Below the pieces are notes generated by a model, which was not told where the DNA came from, did no database searches, and saw only the letters and a program-made list of their open reading frames with translations. A program made the translations under genes and the position numbers. This document shows, in pieces, positions 9,315 to 18,848 of a DNA stretch of 64,000 nt. Where the stretch lies: contig NZ_JACIFY010000019.1 of the NCBI RefSeq assembly GCF_014197615.1, forward strand, positions 1 to 64,000, written 5' to 3'. Numbering within the stretch: position 1 is the first letter of the stretch; the number at the start of each line of letters is the position of its first letter. The DNA comes from Rhizobium esperanzae. Its GTDB lineage: Bacteria; Pseudomonadota; Alphaproteobacteria; Rhizobiales; Rhizobiaceae.

Positions 9315-9396
9315 AACAATCTGTAACATTGACCGGCTACCGATAGACGGGCGACATTTTGTGTCGCAAATGATTCCATTTCCAATCCGGGGCCAG

Positions 9397-10806
9397 ATGA
9401 TGCTTCAGTACGATCTTGTTGTGGTGGGCAGCGGTCCCGCAGGGCGCCGCGGCGCCATCCAGGCTGCAAAACTCGGCAAGAAAGTGCTTGTCATCGAGCA
9501 GGGAAAACGCGTCGGCGGCGTGTCCGTACATACCGGCACCATCCCTTCCAAAACGCTGCGCGAGACCGCGCTCAATCTTTCCGGCTGGCGTGAACGCGGC
9601 TTCTACGGCCGGTCCTACCGCGTCAAGGAAGAGATCAGCGCAGACGACCTGCGCCGGCGCCTGCTGATTACCCTCAACCACGAGGTCGAGGTGCTGGAAC
9701 ACCAGTTCGCCCGCAACCGCGTGCAGCATATTCGCGGCAAGGCGAGCTTCATCGATGCGTCGACGCTGCAGGTGATCAAAGAAGACGGCGAGGTTACGCA
9801 GGTCACCGCCGCCAGCGTGTTGCTCGCCGTCGGCACAAAGCCGTTCCGCCCCGATTACATCCCCTTCGACGGCAAGACCGTTCTCGACAGCGACGAACTG
9901 CTCGATATACAGGAGCTGCCGCGCTCGATGGTCGTCATCGGCGCCGGCGTCATCGGCATCGAATATGCCACGATCTTCAGCGCGCTCGACACGGCCGTCA
10001 CCGTCATCGACCCGAAGGCGACGATGCTCGACTTCATCGACAGGGAAATCGTCGAAGATTTCACCTACCAGCTGCGCGACCGCAACATGAAGCTGCTGCT
10101 CGGCCAGAAGGCCGACAAGGTGGAGACGTTGGAAGACGGCAAGGTCGAGCTGACGCTCGACAGCGGTCGGCGCCTGACCACCGACATGGTGCTTTTCGCC
10201 GCCGGCCGCATGGGGGCAACCGATGCGCTGAACCTTCCGGCCATCGGCCTCGAAGCCGACAGCCGCGGCCGTCTCAAGGTCAATCCGGAAACCTTCCAGA
10301 CATCGGTTGCCAACATCTACGCCGCCGGCGACGTCGTCGGCTTTCCGAGCCTTGCCTCGACCTCGATGGAACAGGGCCGCATCGCCGCCCGCGTCGCAAT
10401 CGGCGCGGTCGCCAAGGAGCCGCCGAAATATTTCCCCTACGGCATCTATGCCGTGCCGGAGATTTCCACCTGCGGGCTGACCGAAGAAGAGATGAAGGAG
10501 CGCGGCATTGCCTATGAATGCGGCATCGCCCGCTTCCGCGAGACCTCGCGCGGTCATATCATGGGCCTCGACACCGGGCTCTTGAAGCTGATCTTCTCGC
10601 TGAAGACGCGGCGCCTGCTCGGCGTGCATATCGTCGGCGAAGGTGCTACCGAGCTGGTGCATATCGGCCAGGCGGTGCTCAACCTCAAAGGCACGGTCGA
10701 ATATTTCGTCGAAAACACCTTCAACTATCCGACGCTCGCCGAAGCCTACAAGATCGCCGGCCTCGACGCATGGAACCGGATGGGCGATATCAAGTCGGAA
10801 CTCTAA
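9397..10806 (+). CDS. sthA: Soluble pyridine nucleotide transhydrogenase (Si-specific)
   Basis: A flavoprotein that interconverts NADPH and NADH, keeping the pools in balance. The 469 residues carry an N-terminal FAD site (VVGSGPAGRRGAIQAA), a second Rossmann motif (VVIGAGVIGIEYATIF) and the second FAD motif IYAAGDVVGFPS. The family lacks the redox disulfide of lipoamide dehydrogenase; here the loop reads GGVSVHTGTIPSKTL, with no cysteine at all. I chose ATG 9397 since the family starts near LQYDLVVVGSG; a GTG at 9361 would add 12 residues. It is an isolated plus-strand gene behind the radC remnant. Confidence 0.9.
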   Translation: MMLQYDLVVVGSGPAGRRGAIQAAKLGKKVLVIEQGKRVGGVSVHTGTIPSKTLRETALNLSGWRERGFYGRSYRVKEEISADDLRRRLLITLNHEVEVLEHQFARNRVQHIRGKASFIDASTLQVIKEDGEVTQVTAASVLLAVGTKPFRPDYIPFDGKTVLDSDELLDIQELPRSMVVIGAGVIGIEYATIFSALDTAVTVIDPKATMLDFIDREIVEDFTYQLRDRNMKLLLGQKADKVETLEDGKVELTLDSGRRLTTDMVLFAAGRMGATDALNLPAIGLEADSRGRLKVNPETFQTSVANIYAAGDVVGFPSLASTSMEQGRIAARVAIGAVAKEPPKYFPYGIYAVPEISTCGLTEEEMKERGIAYECGIARFRETSRGHIMGLDTGLLKLIFSLKTRRLLGVHIVGEGATELVHIGQAVLNLKGTVEYFVENTFNYPTLAEAYKIAGLDAWNRMGDIKSEL

Positions 10807-10869
10807 GCGCCTTGGCGGCACGCTTGTCGTCTGGATGAGATCCGGCAGTCAAAATGGAGCCGAACAGCA

Positions 10870-11673
10870 TTGCGCATCATTTCGCTGAATGCATGGGGCG
10901 GCAGGCTGCATGAGGCCCTGATCGATTATGTCAGGCAGGCCGAGCCGGACGTGCTGTGCCTGCAGGAGGTGTTGCGGGCGCCGGGTGTCGATTGCGGATG
11001 GGCGATCTATCGGGATGCGGGGCTCGAACTGCCGCAGCGCGCCAATCTCTTTGCCGAGATCGGCGCCGCCCTGCCCGGCCACGACGGCTTCTTCTTTCCC
11101 TCATCGAGAGGCGAACTCTTCGACGGCGACAACGCCATTGCCGCCGAGTTCGGGCTGGCGACCTTTGTGCGCAAATCGCATTCCATCATCGCCGAGGGGC
11201 TGGATTTCGTGCATGGCCGTTTCTCCGCCGATGGCTGGGGTCAACATCCGAGACCACGAAACGCCCATTGCATCCGCCTCTTCAGTCATGAGCAGGGCCG
11301 TAGCGTGACGATCGCCCACATGCATGGCTTGCGCGATCCCGCCGGCAAGGGCGATACGGCAGCGCGCCTGGAACAGGCTGCAGCGCTGGTCGGGCTCATC
11401 GAGCGCGTCTGGCCCGGTGACGAAGGGCTCGTCGTCTGCGGCGATTTCAACGTTTTGCCTGACAGCGCAACCTTTGCGATTCTCGCCGGCCTCGGGCTTT
11501 CCGATCTCGTCACCGGAAACGGCCTTGTAGACACGCGCACCTCCTACTATCTGAAGCAGGGCCGCTTTGCCGACTACATGCTGGTGACACCGGGGGTGAA
11601 GATTGCCAAATTCGAGGTGGTGGAAGCGCCCGAGGTCTCCGACCACCGCGCATTGCTGCTCGATATCGGGTAG
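10870..11673 (+). CDS. Endonuclease/exonuclease/phosphatase family protein
   Basis: A 267-residue protein of the DNase I-like fold. It opens with RIISLNAWGG, has the metal-binding Glu in VLCLQEVL (about residue 38), the catalytic block VVCGDFNVLPDSATF near residues 192-206 and a C-terminal SDHRALLLDI motif. Substrate (nucleic acid, sugar phosphate or lipid) cannot be told from sequence. The start is TTG at 10870, with GGAG about 12 bases upstream. It follows sthA by 63 bases. A GC-rich hairpin with a T run at about 11697-11727 could be its terminator. Confidence 0.82.
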   Translation: MRIISLNAWGGRLHEALIDYVRQAEPDVLCLQEVLRAPGVDCGWAIYRDAGLELPQRANLFAEIGAALPGHDGFFFPSSRGELFDGDNAIAAEFGLATFVRKSHSIIAEGLDFVHGRFSADGWGQHPRPRNAHCIRLFSHEQGRSVTIAHMHGLRDPAGKGDTAARLEQAAALVGLIERVWPGDEGLVVCGDFNVLPDSATFAILAGLGLSDLVTGNGLVDTRTSYYLKQGRFADYMLVTPGVKIAKFEVVEAPEVSDHRALLLDIG

Positions 11674-11834
11674 TATATTGAAGATTGATACGTTGCGCGG
11701 AGCGTTTCGCGCGCAGCGCCGTTTTTTAGGCCTTGGTTCGAACCCTCACAAGTCGCATTGATACGCCATGCGTGATATGTGCCTTCAACTCCATTTTGCC
11801 TCCGGCAAAAGCTTCTGAAGAAAGATAGATAATC

Positions 11835-13604
11835 TTGTCCCATGTCTTGGAAGCTGCGCGCCGACGTTTTCAGCTGATCCTGATCAAGCCGTCGCATTAT
11901 GACGACGATGGTTACGTCATCCGCTGGTGGCGGGCGATGATCCCGTCCAATTCGCTCGCGGCTCTCTACGGCATCGCCGCCGAATGCGCCGAGCGCAAGG
12001 TGCTCGGGGCCGATACCGCGATCGACATTACCGTGATCGACGAGACCAATACTCGGATCGATGTCGCCGGGCTGCTCGCCCAGTTCAAGCGTCATGACAA
12101 TTTCGGCATGATCGCGCTTGTCGGCGTCCAGACCAACCAGTATCCGCGCGCCCTCGATATCGCCCGGCCGTTCCGCGCTGCCGGCCTGCCGGTTTCGATC
12201 GGCGGCTTCCATGTTTCCGGTTGCCTGTCGATGCTGGATGGCAAGGCGGTCGGGCTCGACGCCTGCCGCGACATGGGCATCTCGATGTTCGCCGGAGAGG
12301 CCGAGGGCCGGCTGGAGATGGTGCTGCGCGACGCCGCCGCTGGCGAGCTGAAGCCGCTCTATAATTTCATGAACGACCTTCCGGGCATCGGCGGCACGCC
12401 GGTTCCCTTCCTGCCGAAGGACAATATCCAGCGCACGCTCGGGCTCAGCACCAGCTTCGACGCCGGACGCGGCTGTCCCTATCAATGCTCGTTCTGCACC
12501 ATCATCAACGTGCAGGGACGCAAATCGCGGTTCCGCTCGGCCGACGATGTCGAACGGCTGGTGCGGATGAACTGGGCGCAGGGCATCCATAAATTCTTCA
12601 TCACCGACGACAATTTCGCCCGCAACAAGGATTGGGAAGCGATCTTCGACCGGCTGATCGAGCTCAAGGAACGGGACGGCATTCCGCTCGGCCTGATGAT
12701 CCAGGTCGACACGCTCTGCCACAAGATCCCGAACTTCATCGAGAAATCCCGGCGCGCCGGCGTCACCCGCGTGTTCATCGGCCTCGAAAACGTCAATCCG
12801 GACAATCTGACCGCCGCCAAGAAGAATCAGAACAAGATCACCGAATATCGCAAGATGCTGCTCGCCTGGAAGGCGCAGGGCATCATGACGCTCGCCGGCT
12901 ATATTCTGGGCTTCCCCGCCGACACGCCGGAATCGATTCGCCGCGACATCGCGATCATCCAGGAAGAGCTGCCGCTCGACGTCATCGAATTCTTCATCCT
13001 GACGCCGCTGCCCGGCTCCGAAGACCATCAGGTGCTGTGGAAGAAGGGCGTCGAGATGGATGCCGATCTCAACATCTACGATGTCGAACATGTCTGCACC
13101 GCGCATCCGAAGATGAGCAAGCAGCAATGGGAGGATATCTACCACGAGGCCTGGGCGCTCTATTACTCGCCTGACCACATGAAGACGCTGCTGCGCCGCG
13201 CTGTGGCGACCGGTGTGCCGCTTGCAAGGCTGGTCAAGGTTCTCGTCTCCTTCGCGACCACCGTACCGCTGGAAAACGTACATCCGCTGCAGAGCGGCCT
13301 CTTGCGCCTGAAGACGCCGTCGGAGCGGCGCCCGGAACTGCCGCGCGAACATCCGCTGGTCTTCTGGCCGCGTTTTGCCTGGGAAACTTTCCGCAAACAT
13401 GCCTCGCTTGCCGGCACGATCATCGGCCTGACGATTTCAGCCTTCCTGATTTCACGGGATGCGAAGTCGAAAACCTATATGGATCAGGCCCTGACGCCTG
13501 TCGCCGACGACGAAGAGGAAACGCTCCACCTTTTCACCCAGACCGCCGGCGGCGCCGCAGCCGTCAGCCATGTCAGGAAAGTCGCGCAACTGACGGGGCA
13601 TTGA
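11835..13604 (+). CDS. B12-binding domain radical SAM protein
   Basis: A 589-residue radical SAM enzyme with an N-terminal cobalamin-binding-like region (about residues 15-150) and the [4Fe-4S] motif CPYQCSFC near residues 215-222, typical of class B radical SAM enzymes. The reaction is unknown. The annotated TTG start is doubtful: an ATG at 11842 in another frame reads MSWKLRADVF and then meets TGA, while the main frame continues FQLILIKPSHYDDDGY. A one-base deletion near 11873 would explain this, and the true N terminus may be MSWKLRADVFQLILIKPSH. The last ~60 residues contain a hydrophobic segment. Confidence 0.85.
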   Translation: MSHVLEAARRRFQLILIKPSHYDDDGYVIRWWRAMIPSNSLAALYGIAAECAERKVLGADTAIDITVIDETNTRIDVAGLLAQFKRHDNFGMIALVGVQTNQYPRALDIARPFRAAGLPVSIGGFHVSGCLSMLDGKAVGLDACRDMGISMFAGEAEGRLEMVLRDAAAGELKPLYNFMNDLPGIGGTPVPFLPKDNIQRTLGLSTSFDAGRGCPYQCSFCTIINVQGRKSRFRSADDVERLVRMNWAQGIHKFFITDDNFARNKDWEAIFDRLIELKERDGIPLGLMIQVDTLCHKIPNFIEKSRRAGVTRVFIGLENVNPDNLTAAKKNQNKITEYRKMLLAWKAQGIMTLAGYILGFPADTPESIRRDIAIIQEELPLDVIEFFILTPLPGSEDHQVLWKKGVEMDADLNIYDVEHVCTAHPKMSKQQWEDIYHEAWALYYSPDHMKTLLRRAVATGVPLARLVKVLVSFATTVPLENVHPLQSGLLRLKTPSERRPELPREHPLVFWPRFAWETFRKHASLAGTIIGLTISAFLISRDAKSKTYMDQALTPVADDEEETLHLFTQTAGGAAAVSHVRKVAQLTGH

Positions 13605-13662
13605 GCGGCAATTCTTGCAACAGCGGCCGACGCCCTGTCGGCCGGAGATGACTGATGCCATC

Positions 13663-13690
13663 AAAGTCGAAGCTTGAGGGCTTCGACTTT
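13663..13690. repeat. Hairpin and repeat segment downstream of the radical SAM gene
   Basis: An 11-base perfect stem (AAAGTCGAAGC / GCTTCGACTTT) with a six-base loop, followed within 20 bases by a diverged copy of the intergenic repeat core (CAAAACCGCTCACAC at 13710-13724, then GCGTCACGCTCT). It separates two convergent genes. It may help end either transcript but there is no clear T run. Confidence 0.5.
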
Positions 13691-13740
13691 CGTTCGGCTG
13701 GAACAAGGCCAAAACCGCTCACACGTTGCGGCGTCACGCT

Positions 13741-14163
13741 CTATGTGATTTGGATCATCCGGCTCTTCTCGGCCACTTGCAGCGTGTCGACGAATTCGAC
13801 GATCTTGACCGGTTTGCCATCCCGGAAATGGATCTTGTCGACGAATTCCGTAGAGAAGGTTACGCCCGATGGGATGTGCCTGACCTCGCCTTCACGATGG
13901 GCAAAGACCATCTGCTCATCCTCGTCCACATAGATGCCGGTCGTCCTGACCTTGGATAGATCCCATGCGGCGATAAGCTGCGTTATCGTTTGGCGAAAAT
14001 CATGCCCGCTCGATTCCGTCGTCAAAGGCGCCAGCCGTGCATTGCCGACCATGCGAAAGGTGCAACCCTCGCCGAACAGCGCAAGCGTACCCTCGATATC
14101 ACCACGGCCACGCACAGAATAGATTTCCTCTACCAGCCTCTTCATGTCGTTCTTTGCGGTCAT
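13741..14163 (-). CDS. SnoaL-like / nuclear transport factor 2-fold protein
   Basis: A 140-residue single-domain protein with the SnoaL/NTF2-like pattern: an N-terminal helix (MKRLVEEIYSVRGRGDIEGTLALF), a following GCTFRMVG strand and a C-terminal sheet ending KIVEFVDTLQVAEK. Such proteins are small enzymes or ligand-binding pockets of very varied function. The ATG at 14163 has GGAGGA seven bases upstream. It stands alone between the radical SAM gene and tig, so context gives no clue to its substrate. Confidence 0.75.
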   Translation of the reverse strand: MTAKNDMKRLVEEIYSVRGRGDIEGTLALFGEGCTFRMVGNARLAPLTTESSGHDFRQTITQLIAAWDLSKVRTTGIYVDEDEQMVFAHREGEVRHIPSGVTFSTEFVDKIHFRDGKPVKIVEFVDTLQVAEKSRMIQIT

Positions 14164-14335
14164 TTCAGGTCCTCCTCCACCCAAAGCTCTTTGTTTTTAT
14201 GCATGTCGTCATCCTGGCGGCATGCGCCAGCAAAATCTGCGCGGACTTACAGTATTCTCAACTATTTGTTGTTGCCAGCGAAGATAACACCATGATGGAG
14301 AGGGCGTCGAGTACCCCGTCCGGATGACCCGCAAA

Positions 14336-14367
14336 GAAAAAGCCCCGCACGATGGCGGGGCTTTTCC
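14336..14367 (-). terminator. Rho-independent terminator of tig
   Basis: A GC-rich stem AAAGCCCCGC/GCGGGGCTTT with a short loop, followed on the minus strand by TTTTTC. It begins 23 bases past the tig stop codon. Confidence 0.85.
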
Positions 14368-14389
14368 AAACTTCAGAACTGAAAAGCGA

Positions 14390-15874
14390 TTATTCGGCGC
14401 TTTCGTCAGCCGCCTTCTTCTTCGGTGCAGCCTTCTTTTTCGGTGCGGCTTCTTCGCCTTCACCGGCGTCGGCAGCTTCGGCCTTGGCGGCAGCCTTCTT
14501 CTTCGGCGCAGCCTTCTTGGTCTCGGCCTTCGCCTCGCCTTCTTCCTCGGCGAGCAGCTCTTCCTTGGTCACCTTCTTGTCGGTGACGTCGATTTCGGTC
14601 AGCAGGTGATCGATGACCTTCTCTTCGAAGATCGGCGCACGGATCGAAGCGGCGGCACCCGGCTGGCTGCGGAAGAAATCGAGGATCTGCTTTTCCTGGC
14701 CAGGATACTGGCGCAGCTGTTCGAAGATGGCGCGCTGCATCTCGTCTTCGCTGACTTCGACGCCGGCCTTTTCGCCGATTTCGGAGAGAACGAGGCCGAG
14801 GCGGACACGACGCTCGGCGAGCGTCTTGTATTCCTCACGTGCCTTTTCTTCGGTCGTGTCTTCGTCCTCGAAGGTCTTGCCGGATTGAGCGAGGTCGTTG
14901 TTCACCTGGCTCCAGATGCCGTTATATTCGGCGTCGACCAGCGAGTTCGGGGTCTCGAACTTGTACATCTCGTCAAGCTGGTCGAGGATCTGGCGCTTCA
15001 GCTTCTGGCGGGTCAGCGAACCGTACTGCGATTCGATCTGGCCGCGGACGATTTCCTTCAGGCGGTCGGCGGATTCGATGCCGAGCTTGGAGGCGAGTTC
15101 GTCGTTGATCTCGACGGCGCCGGGGGCTGCAACATCCTTGACCGATACGTCGAAGGTCGCTTCCTTGCCGGCGAGGTTCTTGGCCGGATAGTCGGCCGGG
15201 AAGGTCACGGTGATGGTCTTCTCATCGCCGGCCTTGACGCCGACGAGCTGGTCTTCGAAGCCCGGAATGAAGCGGCCGGAGCCGAGCACCAGTTCGGCGC
15301 CCTGGTCGGTGCCGCCTTCGAAGGCTTCGCCGTCGACCTTGCCGACGTAATCCATGGTGATGCGGTCGCCGTTCGCGGACTTGCCGGTCTTGGTCTCATA
15401 AGCGCGGGCGCTTTCGGCGACCTTCAGGACCTGCTCGTTGACTTCGTCGTCGGAGATATCGATGACTTCGCGCGTGACCTTGATGCCCTTGACCGACTTC
15501 AGTTCGATCGGCGGCAGCACTTCATAGGAGAGCGTGAATTCGAAGTCCTGCTCGGCGGCGAGGATCTTGTCGGCTTCGTCCTTGTCCTCGGTCATGGCGA
15601 TTTCCGGCTGCGTGGCCGACTTTTCGCCGCGGCTGGAGAGGATGGCGGCCGGCTGTTCACGGACGATCTCGTTGACGAGCTCGGCCATGATCGACTTGCC
15701 GTAAACCTTCTTCAGGTGAGCAGCGGGGACCTTGCCCGGACGGAAGCCGTTGATGCGGACCCTGTCCTTCACATCGGCAAGACGCGCATCCATCTTGTCC
15801 TGCATGTCCTTGGCCGGGATAACGACCTTGATTTCGCGCTTCAGCCCTTCAGCGAGCGTTTCGATAACCTGCAT
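14390..15874 (-). CDS. tig: Trigger factor, ribosome-associated chaperone
   Basis: Binds nascent chains at the ribosome exit and has peptidyl-prolyl isomerase activity. The N-terminal ribosome-binding loop GFRPGKVP is at about residues 44-51, the PPIase domain ([19 protein letters not shown]) at about residues 170-188, and the C-terminal arms follow. The protein is 494 residues, longer than the E. coli 432, because of an Ala/Lys/Glu-rich tail (repeated APKKKAA) covering about the last 55 residues. The ATG at 15874 has AGGTAGGA upstream. It is transcribed alone, with a terminator at 14336-14367. Confidence 0.96.
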   Translation of the reverse strand: MQVIETLAEGLKREIKVVIPAKDMQDKMDARLADVKDRVRINGFRPGKVPAAHLKKVYGKSIMAELVNEIVREQPAAILSSRGEKSATQPEIAMTEDKDEADKILAAEQDFEFTLSYEVLPPIELKSVKGIKVTREVIDISDDEVNEQVLKVAESARAYETKTGKSANGDRITMDYVGKVDGEAFEGGTDQGAELVLGSGRFIPGFEDQLVGVKAGDEKTITVTFPADYPAKNLAGKEATFDVSVKDVAAPGAVEINDELASKLGIESADRLKEIVRGQIESQYGSLTRQKLKRQILDQLDEMYKFETPNSLVDAEYNGIWSQVNNDLAQSGKTFEDEDTTEEKAREEYKTLAERRVRLGLVLSEIGEKAGVEVSEDEMQRAIFEQLRQYPGQEKQILDFFRSQPGAAASIRAPIFEEKVIDHLLTEIDVTDKKVTKEELLAEEEGEAKAETKKAAPKKKAAAKAEAADAGEGEEAAPKKKAAPKKKAADESAE

Positions 15875-16050
15875 GTCTTCCTACCTTCATGTCGTGGCGG
15901 CCGTGCCCAGACGCCGTTCGTTTCGATGAGCACGACGCCGGCAGCGTGCCGCGCGTGGCTTTTCCCAATTCTGTCATTCCGCCCAAAGGGGAACGGCGCT
16001 CGCTTCCGGGTATTCGGGACAACTATCTCAGTCTCCCGCTGCAAACAGCT

Positions 16051-16135
<85 letters not shown>

Positions 16136-16287
16136 GTTCACAAAACCGCATGCCTATGCCTGCGCATGAGGCCTTCCGGAGCGCGGCGTCTCTATATCAC
16201 CCGATTTGGTCGAGGCAAAGGAAAAATGAACGGCAAATGACAGGGATTTGCGGCCTTCAAGCCGTCCTGTTGCGAAGTGCCGTCGGA

Positions 16288-16878
16288 TCAATAGAGCGGC
16301 TCTTCGTAAACCGGCTTGCCATCGACGAGCAGGCTGCGGATCTGGGCGCTTCCGGCTTTCGAGACACGCACCGATATGGCGACGTTGCCGCCATTGCGGG
16401 CCTCTTCGATCGGCTTGCCCTCGCCTTCCGGAACATAGTAGCGCTCGATGCCGTATTCGACGCGGATGCTGTCGCCGGCGGCAAGCCCGCTACTATAAAA
16501 TGGCTGGCTGCGCAGGACCACCGTCTCAGCCAGCGGTGGCAATTCATGGAAGGACGATTCGGTCACCGTCCAGAAATCGTCGGGCTGCTTCTTCAACCGA
16601 ACCCACAAGACGCGCTCGCCGGGCTCGGCCGGAATGCCGCCGGAAACCGTCTGCACCGGCACCGAGGAAATGTCGTAGTTCAAGACGACATAATCGCCGC
16701 GCAGGAAATCGCGCGGATCGACAGGCGCGGTCTTCAGCAGCACCTCGGCGCCATCCTCGAGGATCGACGCCCGACTCTGGATGATCGTGCCGAGGATGAG
16801 GGTCTGCAGGCCGGCGACGATGATTGCCGAAAGCATATAGAACTTGCCGGATTGCAGTCTTGCCATCACCGAATTCAT
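16288..16878 (-). CDS. GDYXXLXY domain membrane protein
   Basis: A 196-residue protein with one N-terminal membrane segment (about residues 13-33) and a long outer portion containing the signature GDYVVLNY at about residues 61-68, which names this domain. Its function is unknown. The start overlaps the end of the DUF2157 gene (ATGA at 16875-16878), so the two are translated together and probably work together in the membrane; this pairing is common for the two families. Confidence 0.85.
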   Translation of the reverse strand: MNSVMARLQSGKFYMLSAIIVAGLQTLILGTIIQSRASILEDGAEVLLKTAPVDPRDFLRGDYVVLNYDISSVPVQTVSGGIPAEPGERVLWVRLKKQPDDFWTVTESSFHELPPLAETVVLRSQPFYSSGLAAGDSIRVEYGIERYYVPEGEGKPIEEARNGGNVAISVRVSKAGSAQIRSLLVDGKPVYEEPLY

Positions 16879-17978
16879 GCCCGCTCCCCCTGTGCACTCG
16901 CCGAAAACCGCCGCTCGAGACGGATGACGATCCAGGCGACAAACGCCACCACCAGACCGGAGAACAGGAAGAGGCTCGACGTGCCGAGGATGGAGCCGAC
17001 TGTGACGGAGGCGAGATAGAGCATCTCCGCGGCAAAACTCGTATAGGCGAGATAACGCACCGCGCCGTTGTTCCTGCCGTGCAGAGCGATCGCCAGCACG
17101 GAAGCGGCGAGCGTCGCCAGCCCGAGCACCACCAACCGCCAGCCATCCTCGATCTCGATATGCAGCAGCAGGAAACCGATCGCCGCGACGAGGAAGCTGT
17201 AGAAGGCCGGGGCAGCACCAGCGGTCCTGACCAGGGAAGCGACGCGCGGGAGCGGCAACGCCGTCAGGACGACGGCCGCCATGCCACCGACGGCGAAGGC
17301 GAGCGCAACGGCGATCTCCTCATAAAGAGTATAGAGCCAGGCGAGCCAGCCGATCAAAAGCAGATAGGCGAGATGGCGAGCCCGCTCGGCGCCGGTATAA
17401 CGCACCAGGGCGATGGTGATCGCCGCCATGACCGGCGCCATCCAGGGATCGAGGCCGATCCAGTGCGAGTCGTAATTCTGGAGATAGACGGCAAAGGACG
17501 CCCAGGAAAGAAAGCCGGCGACAACGGTCACTGCGCCCGAACGGAACAGGATTGCCGAGATGGTAGCAATGGCGAACCAGAGATACATCACTGTCTGCTC
17601 ATCGCCGGAGAGATGATACATCTGCCCGACCAGCGAGATGGCGCCGCCGAAACTCATCGCGCCGATGACCAGCAAGCCGCCTGCGGCCGCTGTCGCACCG
17701 CGGGCAAGCATCCGGGCGGCGGCGATGTGCACCACCCAGATCAGCGCCAGGATGACGCCGACGCGGACGAGGCGCGGGATGGCCTCCCAGTTGGAGGCGA
17801 CGACCAGCAGAATGGCGGCGGCAAGCAGCACCGCCGCCAGCGCCATCAGCACCCTGCCGAGGCTGAAGCTCGCCGGGCGACCGTCGTATTCGGCGAGAAG
17901 CGTGGCCGCCGTTTCCTGGCCCAGCAGGCCCTTGCCCACCCAAAGCGAGAGATCCCGCTCCAATCTGCCGCGATACAT
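16875..17978 (-). CDS. DUF2157 multi-pass membrane protein
   Basis: A 367-residue protein with a soluble N-terminal stretch (RDLSLWVGKGLLGQETAATLLAEYD, the DUF2157 hallmark) and about ten predicted membrane segments from residue 40 to the end. The family has no established function. The ATG at 17978 has AAGGGGTGGA upstream. It is coupled to the GDYXXLXY gene by a four-base overlap. Confidence 0.85.
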   Translation of the reverse strand: MYRGRLERDLSLWVGKGLLGQETAATLLAEYDGRPASFSLGRVLMALAAVLLAAAILLVVASNWEAIPRLVRVGVILALIWVVHIAAARMLARGATAAAGGLLVIGAMSFGGAISLVGQMYHLSGDEQTVMYLWFAIATISAILFRSGAVTVVAGFLSWASFAVYLQNYDSHWIGLDPWMAPVMAAITIALVRYTGAERARHLAYLLLIGWLAWLYTLYEEIAVALAFAVGGMAAVVLTALPLPRVASLVRTAGAAPAFYSFLVAAIGFLLLHIEIEDGWRLVVLGLATLAASVLAIALHGRNNGAVRYLAYTSFAAEMLYLASVTVGSILGTSSLFLFSGLVVAFVAWIVIRLERRFSASAQGERA

Positions 17979-18192
17979 GCTCCACCCCTTGCGTTCGCGA
18001 CGCCGACTGCGGCGCTGCGGCTCATGCCGTTATAGCCGCAGCACGGGTGTTCGCAAACGCTGTTGCGACAAATATACAAGTTCCTCACTGGTCGAACTTG
18101 TACCGGGCGTTAACCGGCCGCTAACGCCGGAAGCGCATATATAAGCATATGGACGGAGAGGCATGCGCATTTTGCATACCACTCATGAAATT
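17979..18192. other. Gap upstream of the small-RNA locus
   Basis: AT-richer bases between the divergent DUF2157 gene and the small RNA. The sequence TATATAAGCATATGG near 18138-18153 is strikingly AT-rich for this genome. No convincing reading frame is visible; promoters for both directions must lie here. Confidence 0.4.
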
Positions 18193-18207
18193 ATTGCACT
18201 GCAAAAT
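18193..18207 (+). promoter_or_regulatory. Motif shared with a DUF1127 gene leader
   Basis: ATTGCACTGCAAAAT lies upstream of the small RNA, and nearly the same string, TTTGCACTGCACAAT, lies upstream of the second DUF1127 gene at 19193-19207. An AT-rich CATACTAT follows about 18 bases downstream and could serve as a -10. The shared motif could be a regulator site; the LysR-type regulator VtlR/LsrB, which I recall controlling abcR2 and DUF1127 genes in Brucella, is a candidate, without proof. Confidence 0.35.
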
Positions 18208-18289
18208 TTCAAATAGTCATACTATTTGTATCGTCATCGAAGCACGGGGATGGCGCCCCGTCCCGGCTCAGCCGGATGCCCGCGGATCC

Positions 18290-18425
18290 TTTGTCCGTGA
18301 CGAGATTCGCAGCTGCGCACTCCTCCTCCCAGCGCGCTGCGATAGGACTGGCAACACTCCTCCTCCCAGTTGCCAGTCACCATAATGCGCCCGCCGGATC
18401 CTCCCCCGGCGGGCGGCTTTGCTTG
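18290..18425 (+). ncRNA. Alpha-r14-like small RNA with two anti-Shine-Dalgarno loops
   Basis: Three hairpins in a row. The first (18309-18341) has the stem CGCAGC-t-GCGC/GCGC-GCTGCG and the second (18346-18378) the perfect ten-base stem GACTGGCAAC/GTTGCCAGTC; both present the same 13-base loop ACTCCTCCTCCCA. The third (about 18388-18414) is a strong GC stem CGCCCGCCGG/CCGGCGGGCG followed by CTTTGCTT, the terminator. Repeated CCTCCTCCC loops are the signature of the alpha-r14 family of Rhizobiales and the related cuckoo/CcsR RNAs of Rhodobacter, which pair with ribosome binding sites. The 5' end is estimated; the hairpins and terminator are visible directly. Two DUF1127 genes follow. Confidence 0.8.
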
Positions 18426-18429
18426 GCAA

Positions 18430-18848
18430 AAGTCCGCTAAAGCACTGGCGGATCGAGGATTTCCGCCGCACAGCACCAGTCCGCAAGGTTGTGGTCACGC
18501 CCAGCCGACCGAGGCCGCCCACAAATGGGCAGCTTTCGATCCAACACGGAGCACCTGCCCTGCAGCGGAGGGAGGGTGCAATCGCCCGCGGAGCGGCGTT
18601 TTCGGCAGCAGCGGCCACTCGACAGTCCCGAACCGGGTTGGTTTAGCCGGCACCATTCTGCCTATTCGTTGACCAAAAAATGGTAAGTCTGCGTCAAACG
18701 CCCCTGGAGCATTGCGCGTCTCGCATAGGTGATCTGAAAACTTGGCTGTTTTAGTCTTTCGCGCCGCAACATATATTCCGGTCATCAAATAGAGGTCAGC
18801 GCCGATCGGTGGCTGCTGGCAGATGAAACCCTCGGAAAGGGGCTTACC
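18430..18848. other. Gene-free gap between the small RNA and the first DUF1127 gene
   Basis: About 420 bases with no supportable gene. Several frames are open but their translations are compositionally odd and lack ribosome sites. AT-rich bases at 18660-18680 and CATATATT at 18770-18777 are plausible promoter parts for the DUF1127 gene, which has GAAAGGGG before its start. Confidence 0.4.

Noticed and set aside
11725-11750. GGTTCGAACCCTCACA, similar to a tRNA T arm
   Set aside because: No matching acceptor stem, D arm or anticodon arm was found; it may be a relic or chance.
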